Positions 7,491 through 15,436 are shown, counted from the first letter of the stretch. The stretch: DNA of 25,318 bases from Desulfobacteraceae bacterium UBA2230 (GCA_002348005.1 DDYQ01000040.1:3155-28472); one strand, 5' to 3'. A program made the numbers and translations. The notes: generated by a model not told the origin, from the letters alone.

Positions 7491-7796
7491 TTACTTTGAT
7501 TCGAGCAGAGAAGACCGACCTATGCTTCGCTGCTGCGTTGATTTGCCATTCATCCGGTCTACCCATCCTGTTATCTCGTAATCAGCCTCAAGATATCCCC
7601 TTCTAAATCCGTTTCTAAATCCTTCCGCACCTCGCTTTAGAGTTTCTCCAGCTTTATCGGCCCTTCTTTCCGTTTCTTCGGCCGCTTCGCCGACACGCTC
7701 ACCCGCTCTTTCCGCTGTCCCTTGTTCACATCCCCAAACGCCTAGAAAGGCGAGCGAAATTACCGATATCAGAATGATATGCCCCCTTGAATTCAC
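7491..7796 (-). CDS. Small charged-helix lipoprotein, unknown function
   Basis: A 101-residue predicted lipoprotein: a short signal sequence (HIILISVISLAFLGVWGC) gives a lipobox VWGC with Cys23. The mature part is a strongly charged helix rich in Glu, Arg, Ala and Gly (ERAGERVGEAAEETERRADK), followed by an aromatic segment (YLEADYEITGWVDRM). The start is GTG at 7794-7796, preceded by AGGAG seven bases upstream. The gene stands alone and is convergent with tRNA-Leu. The design resembles small envelope-spacer lipoproteins, but I recognise no named family. Confidence 0.7.
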   Translation of the reverse strand: MNSRGHIILISVISLAFLGVWGCEQGTAERAGERVGEAAEETERRADKAGETLKRGAEGFRNGFRRGYLEADYEITGWVDRMNGKSTQQRSIGRSSLLESK

Positions 7797-8342
7797 CTCA
7801 CATCTCCTAATCTGTTGAGTATCGCCGGGTGTTTTATTTGTGCGTTCTGAAACTATCGAGGGTGTGTACTCCTTCGACCGTTAAACTGTGCGGTGCAAAG
7901 GGAGGCTTGGGCCAGCAAAACAGACCCAAGCCTCCCCCAAAGGGCAGCTCTTCGCAGCGGGTTAATATGACATTCAACGAGCATGGCCTGCCCTGAAAAT
8001 AGCACCTATGGCGACAACCGTCCTGCTGCCTGCCATATACTAAGCAACCCGGGACGGAATTGTCATGGGGGATTGCCCGGCATCCCGTTCGCGCGGGACT
8101 GTAGTGTTCGGGATTCCATTTATTTTAAAACTGGTTATTGGTGAGATCTTCGGAGTATGGCCGCCATCATGCAATCGGTGGATGAAGTAAATCAAACGCT
8201 CCGTCATCAGGTTGTCAGATCCACGTATCCGCTTCTCGCTTCCATGCAGCCAGAATTAAATTCCTGCATGATTAAGGCAGCCCATACCCATACTCCTGAT
8301 GCTGACTCTCAGGGCTTCTGGTTCCGCTGCAATCTACGTCCA
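7797..8342. other. Intergenic region with a 12-bp inverted repeat
   Basis: No credible gene occupies these 546 bases. An open frame at 8157-8363 (plus) has no ribosome site and no protein-like pattern. The region holds the hairpin at 7900-7936, and a smaller GC-rich dyad near 8085-8100 (TCCCG, then CGGGA). The upstream signals of the small lipoprotein must lie near 7800-7870, but I cannot name -35/-10 boxes. Confidence 0.5.
7900..7936. repeat. Perfect 12-bp inverted repeat forming a hairpin
   Basis: GGGAGGCTTGGG (7900-7911) pairs fully with CCCAAGCCTCCC (7925-7936) around a 13-base loop. Neither side is followed by a clear U-tract; the minus strand continues with CTTTGC. It could be a weak terminator for the minus-strand receiver gene 400 bases upstream, or an RNA element in the leader of the small lipoprotein. 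Confidence 0.6.
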
Positions 8343-8735
8343 TCATGCCTCCGGTGCCCTTGAAACAGCGTTGCGGATGGATTGTTCAATATGCTTCGCA
8401 CTCGTGGATTTTGAAAGATAATTTGAAGCGCCGGCCTTTTGCATCTCGCGAATGAAGTAATCGTCGGTCTGGTTCGAGAGCGCAATGATCTTGGTCTCAC
8501 GACAAACGCGTCTGATCTGACGGGTTGCCTCGATGCCGCCGAGAACCGGCATGCTGACATCCATCAGGATGACATCGGGGCAACGTTCTCTTGATTTCTG
8601 CACGGCAACCTGCCCATTTTCAGCCTCCCCGACAACTTGCATATCGGCTTTCGACTGCAGAAAAGTCACCAGGGTTTTCCTGAACAGGGAATGGTCGTCC
8701 GTTATCAGAATTTTGATGTTCGCGTTTTGGTTCAT
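8343..8735 (-). CDS. Stand-alone response-regulator receiver domain
   Basis: A 130-residue CheY-like protein, all receiver domain and no output domain. The acidic pair is Asp13-Asp14 (ILITDDHS), the phospho-acceptor is Asp59 (DVILMDVSMP), and the conserved Ser and Lys are in IIALSNQ and YLSKS. The sequence is of the NarL/LuxR receiver type, yet it stops where the helix-turn-helix would begin. I chose ATG 8735 (KILITDD begins soon after; AGAGG eight bases upstream) over the 46-residue longer frame, whose extra N-terminus has no receiver features. It may pass phosphate to another protein or be bound as a partner. Its kinase is not adjacent; a related receiver is fused to the kinase at 18590-20296. 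Confidence 0.85.
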   Translation of the reverse strand: MNQNANIKILITDDHSLFRKTLVTFLQSKADMQVVGEAENGQVAVQKSRERCPDVILMDVSMPVLGGIEATRQIRRVCRETKIIALSNQTDDYFIREMQKAGASNYLSKSTSAKHIEQSIRNAVSRAPEA

Positions 8736-9132
8736 ACCTCGGACCTCTTCAGTCAGCCTAATCTGAACAAAAGTATGTCCCGTGTCGAACCCGCAAAATA
8801 AGGATATCACGGTAATATTTACCGGTTCAGACTGCATACGACTCGAGACTCGGTGGATTGGATTGTCCCCCATGGCCGACAGCGTTTAAGCGCTCACGGC
8901 AGGCTGAGCGGAAACGGTTCTGATGTCCGAGGCGCTCGAGGTACTGTGCCATCTTGCAGGCGCATTACTGTCGGTCTAAGTGCCTGCACGCAAAAAATTC
9001 CAGAGGCGAAGTACCTGAGCACCTTCATCTACCTACCTATGCCGTGCAATTTAAACGCATCGCCCCATTCAAGATCTCTTCTGACACTGATTTAGATTTA
9101 CATTCACCCCCACATAAAAAAAGGAGGACCAA
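8736..9132. other. Divergent intergenic region ahead of the ferritin-like gene
   Basis: These 397 bases separate the divergent receiver and ferritin-like genes and should hold promoters for both. I see no convincing -35/-10 pair or -24/-12 element. The last bases carry AAAAAAAGGAGGACCAA directly before ATG 9133, a very strong ribosome site that predicts high expression of the ferritin-like protein. Confidence 0.5.
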
Positions 9133-10356
9133 ATGGCTTTCAATCCACTCAAGGAAAAAGGGATGCCGCTGGACAAGCAGTTCCGCAGCTGGTCCGATTT
9201 GACCGCACTGCAATACAAAAAGGATAAGGTGCATCCTTATACCCGCTGCCGGATCATTGCCATGAACGGGATCGAAGTCGATGCAGCCATCTTCAAACAT
9301 CAGATGGCCCGCATGACCGTCGATCCAGACCTCAAACGTGCCATTGCCCTTACCCGCCGCGTGGAGCAGCAACAGCAGAAAGCGGTCAGCGGCCTGATTC
9401 CGGCGAACGAATCCACCCTCGAAAACACGATCGGCTATGAACAGGTGGCCGTGGATTTGACAGCCTGGTGCGCCCGCAACGAACCTGATGATTACATGCG
9501 GCAAGCCTACGAGTTCGGACTGCTTGAAGATTTCGACCATCTTTATCGCTATGCCAACATGCTGAACATGATTGACGGCACGGCACCCGAAGAGATCGTC
9601 GGGGAGTTGACCGAAATCATGCCAGGACGCCCGACCATCTCGGAACATCGCCACCCGTTCGACTCGATTCGCAAACACGTCGATGTCGCTTCGGCAGACC
9701 CTGTCACGTTGATGAACATCATGACCTTGATCGCCGCCGAACAGCAGACGATGAATTTTTACATGAACGTGGCCAACCGAGCGGAAGAACCCGTTCTGAG
9801 GGGGCTTTACACGGAGATCGGCATGATTGAGGAACAGCATGTCTCCCATTATGAGTCCCTTATGGACCCGCGTTGCAGCTGGCTGATGTGCACCGTTATG
9901 CACGAGCTGCACGAATGCTGGCTCTATCATGGGTTCGTGGAACAGGAGAAGGACGCTAAAGTCAAAAATCTGTGGGAGCTACACCTCGAAATGGAGATCG
10001 GCCATCTTCAGAACGCCCTGGAGCTTTACAAAAAATACGAAAAGAAGGACCCGGACGAGTTCCTGCCCAAGAAGATGCCCCCTCCGCTCATCTTTGAGTC
10101 CAATATTGCATACGTCCGAGGGGTTCTTGAATCTCAGGTCGAACTGACTGCTGATGGAACAAAATTCATCCCGGTCAACGATTTGCCAAAGGACCACCGC
10201 TATTATGCATATCAGGAAATGGTAAATAAGGGGAAAGTGCCGAGCGAAGAGGTTATCAAGCAGCATGTAAAGGCAAATGAAGAGGACTACCGTTTCCAGA
10301 CCGAGGAGCATCCGGTCAAAAGGTTCCGGAATCGAAAAAAAATTCCGAAGTATTAA
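9133..10356 (+). CDS. Ferritin-like (rubrerythrin-type) protein with three carboxylate/His half-sites
   Basis: A 407-residue soluble protein with no signal peptide. Three helix pairs each look like half of a ferritin-type di-iron site: Glu103 with LEDFDH (132-136), Glu203 (AAEQQTMNFY) with EEQH (233-236), and Glu258/Glu261 (HELHECWLYH) with EIGH (288-291). A normal four-helix bundle needs two such halves, so one is extra or belongs to another site. The first pair is imperfect (DxxH or ExxxH). The N-terminal 95 residues and the C-terminal 100, which are basic at the end (KRFRNRKKIPKY), match nothing I know. The ribosome site GGAGG is excellent. Storage of iron or reduction of peroxide is the family role; the exact job is unknown. 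Confidence 0.7.
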   Translation: MAFNPLKEKGMPLDKQFRSWSDLTALQYKKDKVHPYTRCRIIAMNGIEVDAAIFKHQMARMTVDPDLKRAIALTRRVEQQQQKAVSGLIPANESTLENTIGYEQVAVDLTAWCARNEPDDYMRQAYEFGLLEDFDHLYRYANMLNMIDGTAPEEIVGELTEIMPGRPTISEHRHPFDSIRKHVDVASADPVTLMNIMTLIAAEQQTMNFYMNVANRAEEPVLRGLYTEIGMIEEQHVSHYESLMDPRCSWLMCTVMHELHECWLYHGFVEQEKDAKVKNLWELHLEMEIGHLQNALELYKKYEKKDPDEFLPKKMPPPLIFESNIAYVRGVLESQVELTADGTKFIPVNDLPKDHRYYAYQEMVNKGKVPSEEVIKQHVKANEEDYRFQTEEHPVKRFRNRKKIPKY

Positions 10357-10693
10357 ACCCGTTCCCACGGGCATCCATATTCTTACCGGTTATCTGAAAA
10401 GGCCGGGTTCGCCTGAACTTCCGGAATTAAGGCGCGCCATAGTGTGCCGGGCTGCGCGCGGTGCCGCTTCGCGGCTCGATGGGCAAGACCCCGCAAAACG
10501 CGCTGCCGGATGCCGACCCTGTGTCGGACCGCAGCGCGGAATGTGGACCGCTGATTGACCTTCTGCGACCCAGGCAGCCGGTGCAGCGGGCCTTGACCTT
10601 TCCGGATGACCGTGTATTTTCTTTGCCGGAGTGGATCCTTCGCCTGCCCGGCAGGCATGCTTGTTCGATCGCACAATAAACGCAGGGGGGGCA
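10357..10693. other. GC-rich intergenic region, no gene seen
   Basis: The 337 bases after the ferritin-like gene carry a short dyad CCCGT/ACGGG just after its stop (about 10358-10371), and GCCTGC-CCG-GCAGGC at 10642-10656, shortly before the next gene. Open frames on both strands here are composition shadows with no ribosome sites. The small gene at 10694 could share the ferritin transcript or have its own promoter; I cannot identify one. Confidence 0.45.
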
Positions 10694-10969
10694 ATGAAAA
10701 AAGAGTCCAATACCTCAAAACCGCAAAAAGGAGTTCAGGTCTCTCACCCCGACAGAGAACCTCTGGTCGAAAGATGCTACGCCACAGGAGCGGACGGCAA
10801 CATTATGAAATGCCGTAAAGCGGAAGGGAACTTCTGCTCAGCCTTTATATCACCGGCTGCCAAGTGGAGATTAGGCGATTGCCCGCTGGCGGATGATTTT
10901 CTGAAAACCAAGCCAGAAAAGAGAGCTGTTGAAAAAGTCAGGGTTGGACAGCAAAAACAAAAGAAGTAA
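10694..10969 (+). CDS. Small four-cysteine protein, possible metal binder
   Basis: A 91-residue basic protein with four cysteines at 28, 40, 48 and 63 (spacing C-x11-C-x7-C-x14-C), inside a dense conserved-looking core: RCYATGADGNIMKCRK, GNFCSAFISPAAKWRLGDC, PLADDFLKTK. The tail KVRVGQQKQKK is lysine- and glutamine-rich. Four cysteines could bind Zn or an iron-sulfur cluster. I recall similar small proteins in sulfate reducers but cannot name the family. The ATG at 10694 is preceded by AGGGGGGG; the frame is open further upstream to 10631, but that part is not protein-like. It ends close to a strong hairpin shared with the convergent propeller gene. Confidence 0.7.
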   Translation: MKKESNTSKPQKGVQVSHPDREPLVERCYATGADGNIMKCRKAEGNFCSAFISPAAKWRLGDCPLADDFLKTKPEKRAVEKVRVGQQKQKK

Positions 10970-11115
10970 TAGATAAATAAAAGAAGCAGTTTTTAGAGAT
11001 GGGGGGCAATTGGGGGGTATATTCCTGAGAGTTGCCCAGGTGGTTGGAATCAGATTTGGGCATAACGCTGACCAGGTTCTCCGCAAACGGGCCAGGAGCT
11101 TATGGACACGATATT

Positions 11116-11146
11116 GCCGGGACGGGGCTGAGGGCCCCGTCCCGGC
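11116..11146. terminator. 13-bp GC-rich hairpin between convergent genes
   Basis: GCCGGGACGGGGC (11116-11128) pairs perfectly with GCCCCGTCCCGGC (11134-11146) around a five-base loop. It lies between the plus-strand small Cys protein and the minus-strand propeller gene, 39 bases beyond the latter's stop. No U-tract follows on either strand, so intrinsic termination is not proven; 3'-end protection is an alternative. Confidence 0.55.
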
Positions 11147-11185
11147 ATTGACAACGTCGGACAATCAGTCCCCGAGCTGCTTCTT

Positions 11186-12808
11186 TCATTTTTTAGGATT
11201 AACCGGTGGCGCCGCCAAAACCTCGCATCCCCCGCCTTCCATGCCGGTAAACGGGTTGGCGGTACCAATGTACAGCCGTTCCTTTCCGCCTTCCGATACG
11301 CTGACGGTTCTTCTGATTCCATAATTTAAAGGGTTTTTGAACCCACTTAGCGTTACCGGTTCCCAGGATATGCCGTCTTTGGTCTTCCAAAGATCCGCAC
11401 CGCCGTACTCGTCGATGATATGATCTATCAGTCGGGATGCCGCGGCAGTCTGTTCATTGTCTTGAAAGTTTAACTTTTTCAGAATTTCAACTCCTTGAGA
11501 TATAAATGAGAACCCATCGGCGTTAATGCCCTCGAGCATCTGCATTGCTTCATCAGGATCTGAAATCAATAAATCCTTGACGGAACGAAGTACAGTCCCG
11601 CTCAAGTCCAAGGTTCCAACCACCAACCAATCTTTGTAGACCGCCATATGCCAGGCATAAACATTGAATGGATTTCCGAATCCTGCCGGCATATAACTCA
11701 AAGGAACCCTGAATGCTGGCCAACCACCAGGCGGATCTATGGGGAAGTATGCCCCAACGACCAATTCTGCATGATCATCCTTATCAACCCTGATGATATC
11801 GATCGCCCGGGTTCCGGCAGGTTGACCATCTTTCAACACCATACCGATTCCAACAGCACTTCCAATGTATAGATGCTTGCCGAAAGGCTGCATGGTCATT
11901 CCGTACTGATTCCATGTATCGCCAAAGCCTTCTTTTATGACGCGAGTCCAGACAGGTTTCCCATCCACCTTCGCGCCATCTGTTTTCCAAACCTCGAAGC
12001 CATTGACATAGTTTACGGTTGAAGCGTATAGGTGGTCATTAAACACTGCCAGATAATAAATTTCCACATTTGTCAGATCCCCAAAGCCGATGTCGCTTGC
12101 TTGTTCCCAATCCGTACCGTTATCCGAACTAAACACTACACACCCTCCCGACATGGCCAACTCTTCCCCGGGAATGGATGCCGAGACGTAGACCTTGTCC
12201 CGCCATTCTACAAACCCTCTGACATTGGTTGTGTTAGACAGGACGCCATATACCGGTTCCCAATCTCCCCAATCGCCGGTATCGGAACGGACGATACTGC
12301 TGAACGGCAAAGGCGGCATCCAAGTTCCAACCCCTAACGCATATATGTATCCTTTGAAGGTTCCCAGTGTTCGATACCCATATGCCTGAGGGTACTGCCC
12401 GGCCGGGATGACCAGGTTGTACTGCGGGACCGATATTGCCGCGGGCAGACTGATGATCCCGGATTTGTGCACCTGTTCCCATGCGCCATTTTTGCGACGC
12501 CAGATTCCGCCCAACATCTCCATTGCATATCCCGGACTGCCCCACTCAGGATGGGCGGGACCACTTACGACTGATGAAAGATCAATACCAATCAAAGCCT
12601 CCATGGATTGCATTACACTCCACAGATGGTGTCGATTCGTCGAAGCGTACACATCGCCTTTAAAACTGGTGAGTCCCCAGGTGTAGCTATTCGCGGAGTC
12701 GCCAAACCCGCCCGTGGCAAGCGGCTTAAATTCACCCTCGCCCAAGGCCATTAGTGGCGCTGGAAGCAAAACCAGCAGTAAAATTACAATAAAAGCTCTT
12801 TGCTTCAT
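11186..12808 (-). CDS. Secreted beta-propeller-like repeat protein
   Basis: A 540-residue protein with a clear Sec signal peptide (hydrophobic 5-20, then ALGEGEF). The mature part repeats a motif of the form GFGD-x2-N-...-F-x-(G/N)-x-L-Y-(A/I)-(S/G)-(T/S) at residues 34-57, 241-264, 294-317, 376-399 and 489-516, with weaker copies near 145-158 and 188-210. Segments such as GFEVWKTDG and ADLWKTKDG resemble the strands of a kelch- or sialidase-like propeller. There are two cysteines in the mature part (223 and 528). No catalytic residues can be assigned, so it may bind a ligand or act at the surface. ATG 12808 follows AAAGGAGGTGGGAA, a strong ribosome site. It appears to be a single-gene transcript. 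Confidence 0.65.
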   Translation of the reverse strand: MKQRAFIVILLLVLLPAPLMALGEGEFKPLATGGFGDSANSYTWGLTSFKGDVYASTNRHHLWSVMQSMEALIGIDLSSVVSGPAHPEWGSPGYAMEMLGGIWRRKNGAWEQVHKSGIISLPAAISVPQYNLVIPAGQYPQAYGYRTLGTFKGYIYALGVGTWMPPLPFSSIVRSDTGDWGDWEPVYGVLSNTTNVRGFVEWRDKVYVSASIPGEELAMSGGCVVFSSDNGTDWEQASDIGFGDLTNVEIYYLAVFNDHLYASTVNYVNGFEVWKTDGAKVDGKPVWTRVIKEGFGDTWNQYGMTMQPFGKHLYIGSAVGIGMVLKDGQPAGTRAIDIIRVDKDDHAELVVGAYFPIDPPGGWPAFRVPLSYMPAGFGNPFNVYAWHMAVYKDWLVVGTLDLSGTVLRSVKDLLISDPDEAMQMLEGINADGFSFISQGVEILKKLNFQDNEQTAAASRLIDHIIDEYGGADLWKTKDGISWEPVTLSGFKNPLNYGIRRTVSVSEGGKERLYIGTANPFTGMEGGGCEVLAAPPVNPKK

Positions 12809-13380
12809 TTCCCACCTCCTTTAATTTATTCTAATTGGGAACAAGCCCCTTTGGCTCAATACCTTACTGCAGTGAACCCCTGGAAGTTAATCGAAACGAT
12901 AAGGAGAGTAATCCCGCAGTGACGTTTAAACGGACTTCCAGCAGGAGAGACTGAACAGGGAGCAGTGATTTAGGCGCCATCTCCATTTTATAATCCCACA
13001 TCATCGGGATCTGAAGAACGCTTAAAGTCGAAGATGTGGCGAATCAACGGATAGATTGGAAATCATTTCAGGAAGGGGGTCGTATTCAACACATATTTGA
13101 ACACGGCCGTTCGGTCAAGACATTAAAATGATCAGGACGAGTCGCTGGCCAGGAAACTGGCGTCGTCACCTGCGTCTTGAAATTCAACCCGCCGACGATC
13201 TTCCATCTGCCGGGCACAATGGCCGAAATCTCACTTCATTCAATTCAGCCGCGGAACTGATCGGTGGGGGGGAACGAAAGCCCCAGAACGCAACGGTTGA
13301 AGACCAAAAGGACGCAGTCCGTCAGTTCAGTTTTAGACGCTGCCCCTGGAAACCAGGGAACAGCGTCTATTTTATACTCG
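12809..13380. other. Long intergenic region ending in a plus-strand terminator
   Basis: No credible protein gene lies in these 572 bases. The left end must carry the promoter of the propeller gene (minus). The right end holds a plus-strand terminator (13334-13373), although no plus-strand gene precedes it. A small hairpin GCCAG-GAAA-CTGGC sits near 13148-13161. The 86-residue open frame at 13128-13388 runs through the terminator and is not protein-like. A small plus-strand RNA is possible. Confidence 0.45.
13334..13373 (+). terminator. Rho-independent terminator facing the SBP56 operon
   Basis: TAGACGCTG pairs with CAGCGTCTA (9 bp), and CCCTGG pairs with CCAGGG (6 bp) above a small internal loop, closed by AAA. 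TTTT then TATAC follow on the plus strand. On the minus strand the stem is followed by AAAAC, so it should terminate plus-strand transcripts; it could still stabilise the 3' end of the minus-strand operon, whose last stop codon is 8-10 bases away. Confidence 0.75.
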
Positions 13381-14043
13381 TTAAATAATAGCGAATACCA
13401 GTGCGGTTGCGCCAACGACTAAAAGCGCCGCGGCCCAGATCAGGTCAAAATTGATCCAGCGGCGCCGCAGCACGGACAATCCGAGCTTCCGATAGACCAG
13501 TGCGGCAATGGCAGCCATCACCAGCAACATGGCGATCGTATGCAAACCGACGCCCAGAAGCAGCCCCCATTCACCTGATGGCGCCGAGTGGTCGGTCGGT
13601 GCGAACCCCACAATGCTCAACATGGCGGGGGCCACCATAAGACCGGCACCATGCGCCATGGCCATCAGAAACGACCAGAAAAAAAGGTCTCGCAAGTTTA
13701 CGCGCATTCCCACCCAGCTCGGATGGCGATAGTAGGTAAACAGTTTATACGTGCCGAAGGCAAGAAGCACTCCAGCGGTCAGAATGCGCAGCAAACCGAG
13801 CGAAATCAGCTGCCCGGCCGCGATAACCAGCACAACCACCATGACGATAGAAGCCGCGTGCCCGGCGGCTATGGGAAGCAGCGAAACCCAGATTGCTCGC
13901 GCTCTACGCTGCTGCAAACCCAATGACAGGGCGAACAACCAGCCCATTCCGGGATTGAGCCCATGAAAGGCACCAAATGCCAGAAGCATTAGCCATGCTC
14001 CCATTAACTCAGGATGGGAAACAGAATGTGTCGGTGGATGCAT
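13381..14043 (-). CDS. Six-helix membrane protein, possible small-ion or metal transporter
   Basis: A 220-residue integral membrane protein with about six hydrophobic helices (roughly 15-40, 50-77, 81-102, 120-146, 159-183, 199-219). Two halves look alike: AFHGLNPGMGW with His27 and AMAHGAGLMVAP with His131, each at the start of a three-helix unit; further intramembrane histidines are His62 (GHAAS) and His168. This resembles the LysE/NicO/RcnA style of transporter, but I cannot assign the substrate. ATG 14043 follows GGAGGGGGGAG and lies 35 bases inside the SBP56 gene, so the two are translated together. It is the last gene of the sigma-54-controlled module. Confidence 0.7.
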   Translation of the reverse strand: MHPPTHSVSHPELMGAWLMLLAFGAFHGLNPGMGWLFALSLGLQQRRARAIWVSLLPIAAGHAASIVMVVVLVIAAGQLISLGLLRILTAGVLLAFGTYKLFTYYRHPSWVGMRVNLRDLFFWSFLMAMAHGAGLMVAPAMLSIVGFAPTDHSAPSGEWGLLLGVGLHTIAMLLVMAAIAALVYRKLGLSVLRRRWINFDLIWAAALLVVGATALVFAII

Positions 14044-15436
14044 CTCCCCCCTCCAATCGGACTTGATGGGTTCTGGTTTGGCCGAAGTCGATGAAGAATT
14101 CAGGATCCAGGCGCATGTCGCCGCTCGGATTCACATCGATTTTGGCCATCCAGCCGGTCAGTTTGTCCGGATAAAACTGATCGTCCACCACGCTATAAAG
14201 TGAGTTGGTGAAGTAGACCCGCTTTCCGTCACGGCTGATCTCGACCATCTGGGGTCCTCCCAGCAACGGTCCCTGGCTCTTTGGGTGCCCATGGCGGCCC
14301 ACAATGCCCCCGAGCTGCACCTTGCCGGTCAGCCGCGGCTCGAATGGATTGCTGACATCGTACTGGTGCATTTCGCCGGTTCCCCAGCAAGAAACATAAA
14401 GAAATCGGTCGTCCAGCGATAAGTCGATGTCCGTGACCAGCGGCGGTACCGCCTTGAAGCTCTTCAGCGGCGGGGGAAGCTGGTCGGGATCGGCCGGCTG
14501 GGCGGGGATCTCGATTACTTTGCGGGCCGCCCAGCGTCCGTTTTCCTGGTACCAGGTCCAGATGGAGCTGGACAGGTTCTTGAGGCTGATGACCACACTT
14601 GCAAAGCCGTAAGTCTTTGACGGTTCGTGGGCGGGACGCAGTTCGAAAACGAGCTGGTATTCCTCTCCGAGATTGATGGTTTGAACCTTCTTGCGTCGTC
14701 GCATGTCCCAGAAGTGCAGGTTGCGGCCGTAACGGCCGTTGATCAGGTCCTCGAAGTTGAGGCCGCTTTCAAACTGAGAAGGCACTCCCCACTCGCTGGT
14801 GACCATTGTATCCTGGGTGATATGCCACCAGAAATCATACGCCAGCCGCTGGTCGCCGCGGTCGATTTCCCACGGACCCAGGACATTGTAGTTGTAGTGA
14901 TCGAGCATGAAGATGCCCCCGGGGCCATCGCCGTTGTTGCGTGATCCCAGCGCGCTGAGATAAATGGCGTCCGGCCCGCAGTGGACCGTATGGGGTCGAC
15001 TGTAGCCTGAACGCTCAATCACCTCCTGCGGCTCGATTATTTTGCTGATGTGCGGCCTGCGCGGGTCGGGCTTGGTATCAATGATGTAGATGCGTGAGCT
15101 GCGAAGCCCCGGCACAATCAGATAGCGCCGTTCCATGTGAGGATGCGGGGCATTGGGGCACAACGCCGAAGAACAGGCATTCCAGCCGAAATGGTGGAGT
15201 TCGTCACCGGCGTAGGGCATCTCCAGGGTGTGGACGACCTGACTGTATGTGGACGAAGAGGGGTCCAGATCCACGACGCTGATGGCGTCTGGTGCATCGC
15301 TGCGCCCATAGTTCAGTGTGGCGACATATCCAAGTCTTTCGGCAGGCGCATTGCACGCCATGCGCGGCGATGGGTAGAAGGTCTGGTCGGGACGCAAAAA
15401 ATTGATATTGCGATCTTCCTTTTGAAATATATTCAT
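14009..15436 (-). CDS. SBP56-family selenium-binding protein, methanethiol-oxidase-like
   Basis: A 475-residue protein of the SELENBP1/SBP56 family. Characterised members (bacterial MtoX, human SELENBP1) oxidise methanethiol to formaldehyde, H2S and H2O2. The signature is strong: AGDELHHFGWNACSSALC at about 76-93 with the conserved Cys88, APHPHMERRYLIVPGLRSSR (96-115), RPHTVHCGP, GWMAKIDVNP, and His-rich segments such as VGRHGHPKSQGPLLGGPQM that probably supply metal ligands. No signal peptide is present, so it should be cytoplasmic, unlike exported MtoX. ATG 15436 has AAGGAG eight bases upstream. The gene is preceded by a sigma-54-type promoter and a sigma-54 activator gene, and followed by an overlapping membrane-protein gene. 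Activity with methanethiol is inference. Confidence 0.9.
   Translation of the reverse strand: MNIFQKEDRNINFLRPDQTFYPSPRMACNAPAERLGYVATLNYGRSDAPDAISVVDLDPSSSTYSQVVHTLEMPYAGDELHHFGWNACSSALCPNAPHPHMERRYLIVPGLRSSRIYIIDTKPDPRRPHISKIIEPQEVIERSGYSRPHTVHCGPDAIYLSALGSRNNGDGPGGIFMLDHYNYNVLGPWEIDRGDQRLAYDFWWHITQDTMVTSEWGVPSQFESGLNFEDLINGRYGRNLHFWDMRRRKKVQTINLGEEYQLVFELRPAHEPSKTYGFASVVISLKNLSSSIWTWYQENGRWAARKVIEIPAQPADPDQLPPPLKSFKAVPPLVTDIDLSLDDRFLYVSCWGTGEMHQYDVSNPFEPRLTGKVQLGGIVGRHGHPKSQGPLLGGPQMVEISRDGKRVYFTNSLYSVVDDQFYPDKLTGWMAKIDVNPSGDMRLDPEFFIDFGQTRTHQVRLEGGDASTDTFCFPS

Noticed and set aside
8157..8363. A 68-codon plus-strand open frame next to the receiver gene
   Set aside because: It has no ribosome site, it overlaps the receiver gene end, and its composition is not protein-like.
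13140..13330. A c-di-GMP (GEMM-type) riboswitch, prompted by a GAAA-capped stem and a GGACGCA string
   Set aside because: The paired helices and the conserved joining segments of GEMM are not present in the right order.
13128..13388. An 86-codon plus-strand open frame before the SBP56 operon
   Set aside because: It reads straight through the strong terminator, has no ribosome site and no recognisable sequence pattern.
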